Of a stretch of DNA of 64,000 bases, positions 55,116 through 64,000 are shown piece after piece. The DNA comes from Pagrus major. Lineage: Eukaryota > Chordata > Actinopteri > Spariformes > Sparidae. The number at the start of each line of letters is the position of its first letter. Within the stretch, counting starts at the first letter, position 1. Under the pieces are notes generated by a model. The model had not been told where the DNA came from. It saw only the letters and a list, made by a program, of their open reading frames with translations, and did not search any database. The stretch lies in assembly GCF_040436345.1 (NCBI RefSeq), contig NC_133234.1, positions 12,275,446 through 12,339,445 on the forward strand. Direction: 5' to 3'. The translations under genes and the position numbers were made by a program.

Positions 55116-58100
55116 TTAGGTGATGTAGATGCGATGAAAGTCGTTGGCTCCAAAGGCACAGTTGCACTTGGGGCACTTCCTCTGCCGGGTGTCGTAACGC
55201 ATCTTGAGACATTCGTAGCAGAACACGTGGAAACACTTGGTGAGCACCGTCTCCTTGTCTCGTGTGTTGCAGCAGGGGCAGCGCAGCTTGGCCTGGAGAC
55301 AGATAAATATATTATATTTGAGCCAAATGTTTCCTTGCCAACACTGTTATTACCCCGATCCACCGTTTGGTATTACAGTTAACATTTGAGGGTGTAACGA
55401 GGAAGATTCTTGATATCCCGAAGGCACAATGTGGAGGTTTGAGCTCACTTTCTGGCTCATACACATGAATGAAAAACTGACCTTTTTCAGCCAATCAAGC
55501 TAATTACAAAATGTGTAGTATTCTGCACTACGACATATTACATTTTCACTAACTCTGTCTGCAACAGTCCACTGCAGATTGTGCCAGAAAGCTGTTGGTA
55601 TTTTTATTACTCCCTCGCTGCTAACAGAAGTTGATTAAAGTCATAAATTTCTCTGCACAAGACCTGTGTTCTCTCTTTCTCACCTTGTACTGGTTGATCT
55701 CCTCCTGCAGGATCTCATCAGCATCAGAGTAAACCTCCACCTTTTTCTGTTTCTCCAGCTTCCGTCTCAACCTGGACAGATCCTCCTAGAAGAAAAACAG
55801 AAAAAGATAGTTTGAGACAGACTCCGCATTAGATCTTCTGACTTCAGGGGTTTAGATACTTTGGAGTGACATCCCTCAACATACCTGTGCTCGTTTCAGG
55901 TTGCTGCTCTCCCTCTCCCGGGCAGTGCGGTTCTCAGCCACAGAGACCTGGATCTCCTTAAGCTTGGCCTGCGTGTGCTCCAGCTGCACCTTCAGGTCCT
56001 CTGCCAGCTGGGCAGCCTCCACCGCCTGCAGCAGGGAAGGAACCGGACGCACTCAATAAAAAAACAACCTAATGATGAGATTCCTGAGCTGTAAAGTGGC
56101 GGGGGTACAGTAAGCTTGGATAAAACCTGACACACAGAGTCTGTTCTTTGTGCTTTTGAGATCCAGCCCTGCACTACGGTAACTCAAACAACAGCACCTT
56201 TTTGCGTGTTTTAACCTATTTGCTGGAGATTGTGTATGTTTTCCATCTCTGACAACCATTTTCCACATAGTACCATGTTTTTCAGAACCTCTTCATGGCT
56301 CCCAGGCAATGACTGGTTTCAGTTAAAGTCAGCAGCCACTTTTGTGTTTTCTGTTAGGTTTTCATTTGATTATTTACGGTTGTTCCTACTAGTTTAAATA
56401 AAATCAAATGTGCAAAAAAGAATTCAAGCAGTATATTTGCGTAAGTAAGAAGATGACCTCAGAAGCCTCAGGACTCCAGACTAACTTTTTTTTAACTGTC
56501 CCGAAAAACAGTTTTAACCATCTTGAAGTAAAGTTAAACCGTTCCAAACATGTTGTTTCTTTACTTTACTATCATTTATCATTTTTAGTTAAAATGTTAG
56601 CATTATACATACAATACATCCAAAAATGCCTTTTGTCCTGTTGGTATTGTCCCCGCGACGATGGGTCGATAGAAATTTTGACTAGAGACCTGTCTGGTGG
56701 GCAGAGTGGCAGAATGGCAGTCTTTTTTTATAATTACTATTATTTTTTGTCCTTTTTCAGCCTTTTTCACAGCTTTAATATACAATTCAACTGAAGAGTG
56801 ACAGCAAATGGGATGAGAGAGAGAGAGGGGGGGGGATGAAGCAGCAAAGGGCCACTTGTGGGATTTGAACCCTGGGCCGCTACAGCAAGGACACAGCCTC
56901 TGTGCATGGGGTGCACGCTTTACCAGCTGCATGCAAACAGACAACTACAACAGCAGCCGTTGCAAAGACAACCAGGTCGCTCTCAGACAAAACAGCATAG
57001 TAAAAAAACAAGGTTTAAAGGGAACCAACAAACGCCAGTCCAGCCTGCATTATATAACCATTGCATGGTGCAATCAACATTTACTTTGTAATTATATGTT
57101 CAAGCAAAAAACTTGTTTATTGCCAGTTAAACTAATTGAAAAAATTGAAAAGTGTGGGAATCAGGACAGATGGTGGGTTTAATTTGCAAACAATGAAGCT
57201 CATTAATGCAATGTTTTGTGGAAACAACCCCATAAATGCTGGATGTCATAACTTTTCACAAGCACCTGAACACACCATAACGATGATGTGCATGAATACG
57301 ACTTTTGGCACCTGCTATTGCAGCATCATAAGAGGATCTGCTCTTATGACGCTGCTTGTCGTTTCTGTTCTGACATCATCTGGGAGCAATCAAATCATCC
57401 AGTAATTAGCAAATGTTAACTGACAATATGATCAATGGCTCGTCTCGTCTTACCTTCCTCTTGTTGAGTTCTAGTGCTTGTGTCCGGACAGACAGCTCTT
57501 TCTCCAGAGCAGCGAGCGTGCTCTGGAGGACGCCTTCTTTTTCTTCAAGCTTCTGCACAACTAACAGCTGGGCATCCACCTGGAGAGTGACAGCACAGTT
57601 AATACTTCACTTTCCCCACACAAGGAAAATCCATCAGTGTTACATTTTCCAGGTTAAGAAATTACACGTCACCTGGGTTTTGAATGTGAGAACTTGGTCA
57701 GCCAACTCTTCTTTCTCCTCTTTCAGCAGCTTGTAGATCTGGTTGGATTTGATTCGCTCACTCATCAGCTTGAAATTGGCATCATCCTTCTCCCGTAACT
57801 GCTGCAGCAGCCGGCTGTTCTGTTCCTGCATGTCCTCGAAGGCCTGGCCCGTTACATCCATCTCGCTCAGCAGGGCTTCCTCCTCCTCGAGAGACACAGG
57901 TGCCAAAATCAACGATATTGGATTAAAAACAGGGGGGTCCTAACGTCATCACCATTTGGAGATATTTATATAAAGTACGTGTTGGGGCTGTGCAGCACAG
58001 TTGGAGAAGTTTTAATTCGAAGTCATATTTCGCCAATACTACCATGCTTCTTTCTAGATAATGATCCGAAGACAACTCAAACTAATCCATGTGTAGGAAA

Positions 58101-61100
58101 TAAAAATGTTTGCATGTTTCCAATTTTTTTTTTTTTTTTTCCCCAGATTTAATGAGGAATCACCAGAAGTTCTCTTCCTAACTTCTTCCTTATTGCTTCT
58201 ACATAAACTACAACATATCATTTCTACACAACAAGAATATCTGATCATTTGGCTCACCAAAGTACTACAATTCTTTAAATTAAAAAGCATCATATCAACC
58301 TGAATCAATAATACAGTTCCAACTCTTTTGTATCTTTTGGTACGAAGAATCACAGATGTTCAAAGTTGTTAAAGTTTAGTGTGCTGTCGTCACATAAACT
58401 GATGTGATTCATTACACCTTCATTGGCCTATTTATGACTCTGCATCTCAAGGTGCAATCGCACCTGGTCTGTTTTCTATCCTACAAATGTAGCTCCAAAT
58501 TTTACTTTGCTGTGTTTGCTTCATTTTGGTTCACTCACAAGCCTATGAGGGCCTATAAACAACAGTCACATGAACTCACAAGTAGCTTGTTTATTGGATA
58601 GTTTTGGCAATCTGTCATCCTACGCAGTTAAATTCTGGCAGCCAGAAACTGAGGGGAACAAATCAAACACATCTGAGTCCAAAACTGTTTAGTTGCTGCA
58701 TTTTAACTTCATACATGATATGACTGCACAAGTAAAGAGCAGAATCCGTCAGTATCAGTCAGGACTGTGTTTTGCCTTCTTTTAATTATGTTCTGCTAGA
58801 CCTCCCAAGCATGAGGAGCTGCAGGCGTTCAGATCTCAACATCTGTCTGCTTTAAGCTCATAAAATGGTATGGAACAACAGTTAAACAACTTAAAACAAG
58901 GTCATTACACTTTTATATTTGGGTGTAATTTCCTGCATTTAATTTAATTACAGTCTCAGTGCTAATGAAAAGAGACCTGCATTCTTTAGGTGGTCTCAGG
59001 GCAGTTACTTGCTCTGCGCCAGAGTTCATAAACTCAATGAGCAAAAGCTCAAGACTCCTCCTGTGACTTTGGAGATAATATGATTCATATTAACTGATAA
59101 GCCCCTAAGACTGATCATATCCAATGTAGCACTGAGGTCAACAGCTGAATGAATAAGTATCATCGTGACATTATTACATTTTCTAATGTGGGTGTATCCA
59201 CTAAACACACTACTCAGGTTTTAGAATTATAGTGGCATTGTTTAACCAACACTTGACCCCAGTCAGTTCATGGTTTTCATATTTTCCCATCTTGTGACAA
59301 TCTGCTCTTTTTTTCCCTCAATTTTTTGACGTACTTCGAATGAAATTCCTGAAGAGCACCTCAACATTTACAAAACAGTGAAGCCAAGTGAGTGAGCTCA
59401 GATGTGACAGTGTTACTTTCAATTTATAAGAGTGGCTCACCCAAAAAGAGTTTTTAGTTCACTTCTATTTTTTTCCCTTAAATGCAAACATGATTGTTTC
59501 ATAGCATCTCACTCCTTCTCTCTGCTAGCAGGTTCAGAAAGCGGTGTAAATTTAGCAAGACTACAAAGATATTGACGCGGTTTCAAGCAGAAAACAAGTG
59601 TTTCAAAATTATCAGCCCATTTCCTAAGAGTGAAGATAATAATTAAAACAAAAGAAGGACACCGTCATAGCAAGAATGCGATTAGGGTTGATTTTTGCAT
59701 GTAAAAGGTTAAGGAAATTAGTCAGAAACCCGGATTCTGGGTAAGTCGTTTTCTTTTTCACTCTTTCTAAAAACACTGTTGCCATGCTTCCAGCTTTTGA
59801 GCGTCACAAGATTTATAACTGACATTTAAGACAGAAACAGCAGGAAAAAGAAAACATCCCAAAAACATGAAAAACAAATTAAAAATTCCAAGTTCTTGAA
59901 AAATGTTTTTAAAAAAGGCAATACTACAATGTGCTAGCATTAACTCAACCAGCTGATCAGATTTAAATTCCAGCCCAGAGCGTCAGCTTTCAATTCCTCT
60001 TTTTGTGTCTAAGATTAGGAGTTGCTCTTTCTTAGGCAAATGTGGTACTCATTGCACTACTTTTATTATTAACACAGCTGGCTGGTTTGTATTCATATCT
60101 GGTGCAGTCCCGAAGGGTTAAAACTGCCATTTTTTCAAACAGAGGTGATGATTCATGCCTCTTAAATTCTTCCGGAAAAAAAATAAATAAATAAATAAAA
60201 AATCCACCCTCAGGTAAAAGCTGACAATAATAATACACTACTGGAAAATAAAGGAAAAATATGAAGAGGCTGTTGTTTCTTTCCCTTGTTAAAGCACAGA
60301 TGTAGCATGTTCAGCCTGCTGTCCGAGTTGCTACTCCACTCACATGCACCAATAAGTGGGGCTGAATGATACGGTATAAAAAAAATCATATTACAATGAC
60401 AGATAATATAATTGCTATATGAATCATGATTTGTGGGAATGATTAATTTGCATCACAATTTTCATTTTCACTGAAAAACTATAAAATCACGATGATGTCG
60501 CAATGGCCGGGGTCTGTTTCAATCAAACATGTTTGCTTAAATCTGGAGACCAAGGCATCTTCAGCAGCAATGCTTCATTATAATACTGTTTCGTCAGATG
60601 TTTCACTTATTATTATTTTTTTAGTTAAATTGTAGCTCTGCTTGGACATATTACAAATTTGATGATATTAACACTTAATTAAAAAAAAGACAAACACCTG
60701 CTTAGTGGCAGCCAGTTTCTTCTGCAGATGTTCAATGGTCTCTTCAGCCACTCGGATCTTCCTGAGGGCATCTTCATCAGCCAGCTTCTTGCTTTCCTTC
60801 CTCTCCCTCTCCTCCAGCTCTCGCACTCGCATCCTCAACTCATCCACCTGGGTAGTTTGAGAAAGGGTTGGGCATTGTATTTAACTTGTATTTCTCTTTA
60901 AATATTTTGTTGTTAACAGCTACTAAAGACATTTTTTCTCACATGCAAAAAAAGAAATGTGCAAAAGTATGACGGAAGGACGACTAACCAAAGAACAAAC
61001 CTCAGCTTTAGATTTGCGTTCAGCTGCCATGAGCTGCACTTTGTCCCTCTGCTCCTTTGGAGCCGACTTATACATGTCCAATAAGAGCTTCATCTCTTTC

Positions 61101-63963
61101 TGGGACTCCTGGGCTTTCCTGAGGGGTTAAAGAAGACAAAGAGATCACATTAACATTAGCAATCTCGTCATTAGCCGAGTGTCTCTATATTACATTTTGT
61201 GTGATTACAGCCAAACATTTTGTTGCTGTTATGATAGTGCACTTGAGTAGAAGGGGGATGTACTTGAGTTCTACTCTGAGCATCTTCAGTGTGTCCGAGT
61301 CCTTCCTCTTCAGCTCGTCGCTGCGCTGCCTCTCTCTCTCACGCTCCCTCTCTCGTTCTCGCTCGGCCTCCCTCTCCCTTTCTCTCTCCCGGGCACGCTG
61401 CCTCTCCAGTTCCTTCCTCCTCTCCTCTTCCTCTTCCTGGTCCTCGTCCTCCTCTTTCTTCACATCCAAGCTGTCGCTCGTCGACTCTTCTAGAATCAGA
61501 ACCCCCGTGTCGCCACTCTGGCAACGCAACTGTTGATAAAGAAGAAATACTTTTTCAGAATTACTATATTTTACTGATAATGATACATAAAGTGACATAG
61601 GTTAGAGGAAATCCATCACTACTGATGGTTGCTAAGAACTCTGAATGAAACACAGCAATATTTGTCAGTGAATCACGTCATCTACCTTATTGATCTCCAT
61701 TTGTGTTTCCCGCAACTTCCGCTTGTAGCGTTGCACGTCACCTTTCAGCTGCAGGTTGTGGTTCTGAAGGCTGCTGATTAAGTGTCGCATCTCCCTGTTA
61801 ATTGGTCCTGAGAAAGCAGAGACAAAGGATGAGAGACAGATATATTCAGAGCCGACTCTGAGTCAACCTGTGGTTTCGTTCTGAGTCATTCAACGTTTTC
61901 TGTTGCTGTAAATGATGAACTCAAGTGCACAGGGCATGACATGCGCTGTTCCCCTTAAGACATATCTGTTCTAACAGATGGTAAAAACTTAATACTGCTG
62001 ATTAGTGTGTTGTTATTCATACTCAAGTTACCGTACTTTACGTTAATGAGTTTGCTCTGATGACATACATAATCTATCTCTAAATACAGGCATAGATTTA
62101 CAAATATTTACAATTAAGGTATATTGTAATGCACCACACCATGGCATGACTTCTCGAACCCTCTTCAAAGCCTCCTAATAGATGTGAAGATGTGTTTCTT
62201 ACCTGCTTGCTCATTGGCTGCCAGGTTCTGCTCAAACTCGATGCGCAGCATCTCGTACTCTTTGCGCACCTGGGCCAGGGTATCCTCCAGCTGGATGACC
62301 TCAGTCCGCAGCTTCTTCTGAAAGGACAGCTCATCACTCTGAAAAGTTGAGAAGAGAAAGATTGTCGACATTATTGCCAAGCAGTGGCAGTAATGCACAT
62401 GTCCAGGTTTATGTTACAAGGACAAAAGACAGTAAAGACAAACAGTATGGAAACATTGGCGACAGTCAAGTTTTAATAATTAAAGATATCATGAATTAAT
62501 TAACACTTATTTTTTCTTATGAGATCAACCTTTTTGCATTGAAATTTACCTCCATGTGCTCAATCTGACGGAGGTGGGCGTTCTTGGCAGTGAGCAGAAG
62601 GGCCCGCGCCTCATCCAGCTGAGTTTTTACACCTAGAGACTCATTGTACAGCAGGGAGAACTGGGACTGCAGACATTTGTACTCTAGAGTCTCCTTCACA
62701 ACCTCTTCTGGAATATTCCGCAAGTCCATCTGAAAAATCAGGAGATGATATTGAAGCCACAGGTTGAAAAAATGACTCTTCTCTAGAATATTAAATGGGT
62801 TCTTGATAATGACGTGTAGCTACAAATGGTTCTCATCCAACAGTTGGAGATACCGATAACTTTACCTTGAGCTTCTCGCTCTCTCTCACAGCCTCCTGGA
62901 GTTCCACCTGCAGTTTCTCCAACTCTGCCATACGGCTATTGGCCAACTCCTGGTTGTGCTCCAACTCTGCATTGAGACTCTCAAACTACGACAGAAATGA
63001 ACAGGTTATAAATAGGAGAATTGGGCATGGTATAAAAACACTGTGTTGCCAGGACAAACTGGCATCTGAGATATAAATATATAATTACATATGCAAAACA
63101 AAATCAACTTGGAAAGGGGCGTCACCTTCTGAATGTTTAGTGTGATCTGGCCTCCAGGTAGTCCACCTGAGCTTCCAGTGCTGCTGTATCCAGATTTTAG
63201 CTGCAGACAGCAAACACAGAACACAGATAAAGAAATAAGCACAAACACGTGAGAAAAGCAACACACATCCTATGACGTCACACAGATAATGCTTATTCTC
63301 TACACGTACAGATAGCTGATGCAAATAATGGACAGCAAGATGTGCATCAATAAGAGCAGCTGGCATGGCGCGCACTGATGCTCAGCGCCTTATCACTGTC
63401 AACTCATGTATACGAGAGAAACAACAGCATGAGCTTACGCCTCCTGGACAGATAAAAAGCACACACCCACTAAATCAAGAGGCACAGATACAACTGCTGT
63501 ACACAGAAACATTCACACAAACATACCTGCTCCATGGCCTCTGCCAGATGTTTGTTGAGCTTTTGTTCTCTAGTGCGGAGTTTCTCAATGTCCCACTGCA
63601 GGTCCTCCACCGTTGTCTCCATCTCAGACACCTTGGTCTCGGAGCTGGTCACCTTGTCCACCAACTCATTGTACTGCAATAAGGACATGACAACAGCTGT
63701 GTCAGCAGTGACAAGAATACACCAAAAGCAATAGCTACATACACACATTTTTACAGTTTTGTCATTCACATACTCTGACTATTTCTGACACTCAAATGCA
63801 CAAATATTCTCCACCCAATAACAGTGCCAAGGACACTGTACCTCCATGGACATCTTGTGGTGTCTGCCCTGCAGGAGAGTGGCAAGGTCTCGCAGTCGAA
63901 TGTTCTCCTCCCAAAGATCGTGGTTCACGCTGACGATGTCAGACTGGCTATCGTCCTCACATG
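55116..63963 (-). CDS. RNF40, Bre1-type E3 ligase for histone H2B (3' part)
   Basis: There are fifteen exons on the minus strand: 63842-63963, 63527-63673, 63126-63200, 62866-62985, 62550-62729, 62203-62338, 61686-61807, 61264-61529, 61001-61118, 60698-60847, 57673-57885, 57454-57579, 55885-56025, 55684-55785 and 55116-55292. The 5' part lies beyond the right edge. Most of the protein is coiled coil, with landmark blocks [39 protein letters not shown] and [18 protein letters not shown]. The final exon holds the C3HC4 RING (CPCCNTRDK to CPKC) and the terminal FHRIYIT. With RNF20, RNF40 monoubiquitinates H2B at the residue equivalent to K120 in transcribed chromatin. RNF40 rather than RNF20 is indicated by [15 protein letters not shown] before the [13 protein letters not shown], a Gly/Ser-rich exon and [19 protein letters not shown]. 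The 57885 acceptor (tcgag) is atypical but forced by phase and homology. Confidence 0.95.
56717..56940 (-). mobile_element. tRNA-derived SINE in an rnf40 intron
   Basis: Read on the minus strand, it has an A-box-like stretch (CTGGTAAAGCGTG) and a B box (GGTTCAAATCCC). A pyrimidine-rich body (CCCCCTCTCTCTCTCTC) and an AT-rich tail with AAAAAGGCTGAAAAAGG follow. This matches a common teleost tRNA-like SINE as I remember it. It does not fold as a functional tRNA. Confidence 0.6.
57886..60697 (-). other. large rnf40 intron
   Basis: A 2.8-kb intron with no recognised gene or intact element. It has a T-run at about 58122-58140 and an (AAAT)n run at about 60179-60200. Confidence 0.7.
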
Positions 63964-64000
63964 CTGCCAATGAAAATAGTTGTGTCAAATTAGATTGGAG

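Noticed and set aside
56840-56935. A tRNA gene
   Set aside because: A and B boxes are present, but the arms do not pair well and the sequence continues into a SINE body and tail.
55116-63963. RNF20 as the identity of the right-hand gene
   Set aside because: The segment before the RING ([15 protein letters not shown]) and the IPEEVVKET and NKRKAVEAAQ blocks match RNF40, and the 16p-type neighbours agree.

Overview
The window looks like a teleost (bony fish) chromosome segment. Genes are split by GT-AG introns, most of them short. Intergenic DNA is AT-rich, with CA/TG microsatellites, many TTAA-flanked miniature inverted-repeat elements and a tRNA-derived SINE. No bacterial features were seen, and I recognised no retroviral, LTR or other virus-like fossil.

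Layout, left to right. (1) 163-4415 (+): the last two coding exons of a SHANK postsynaptic scaffold, including its C-terminal SAM domain. (2) 11440-15713 (+): a complete compact PACSIN/syndapin gene (F-BAR plus SH3). (3) 17404-27533 (+): a 20-exon gene for a Sec23/24-like vWA protein of the type that fish annotations call 'circularly permutated Ras protein 1'. (4) 28897-29595 (-): a divergent single-exon connexin. (5) 30734-32749 (-): znf668. (6) 35017-40642 (+): znf646, head-to-head with znf668. (7) 46559-52925 (-): tnfrsf12a (Fn14), which I assembled from four small exons. (8) 55116-63963 (-): the 3' fifteen exons of rnf40, the Bre1-type H2B ubiquitin ligase, which runs off the right edge.

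As I recall human gene order, ZNF646, ZNF668 and RNF40 lie on 16p11.2 and TNFRSF12A on 16p13.3. The right half therefore looks like a conserved 16p-type block, which supports the gene identities. The shank, pacsin and vWA genes are co-oriented but need not be functionally related. The proteins belong to separate systems: synaptic scaffolding, membrane curvature and endocytosis, gap junctions, zinc-finger transcription factors, TWEAK signalling and chromatin ubiquitination.

Exon borders were placed by reading splice sites and checking phase. The pacsin, vWA, znf646 and tnfrsf12a models each join into one open frame (389, 760, 1526 and 121 aa). The paralog assignments of shank and pacsin remain open. 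The most unusual items are the vWA protein with a complete MIDAS in a Sec23/24-like order, the connexin with altered cysteine spacing, the linker-poor pacsin, a stop-free in-frame intron in shank, and a near-perfect 31-bp hairpin inside a tnfrsf12a intron.
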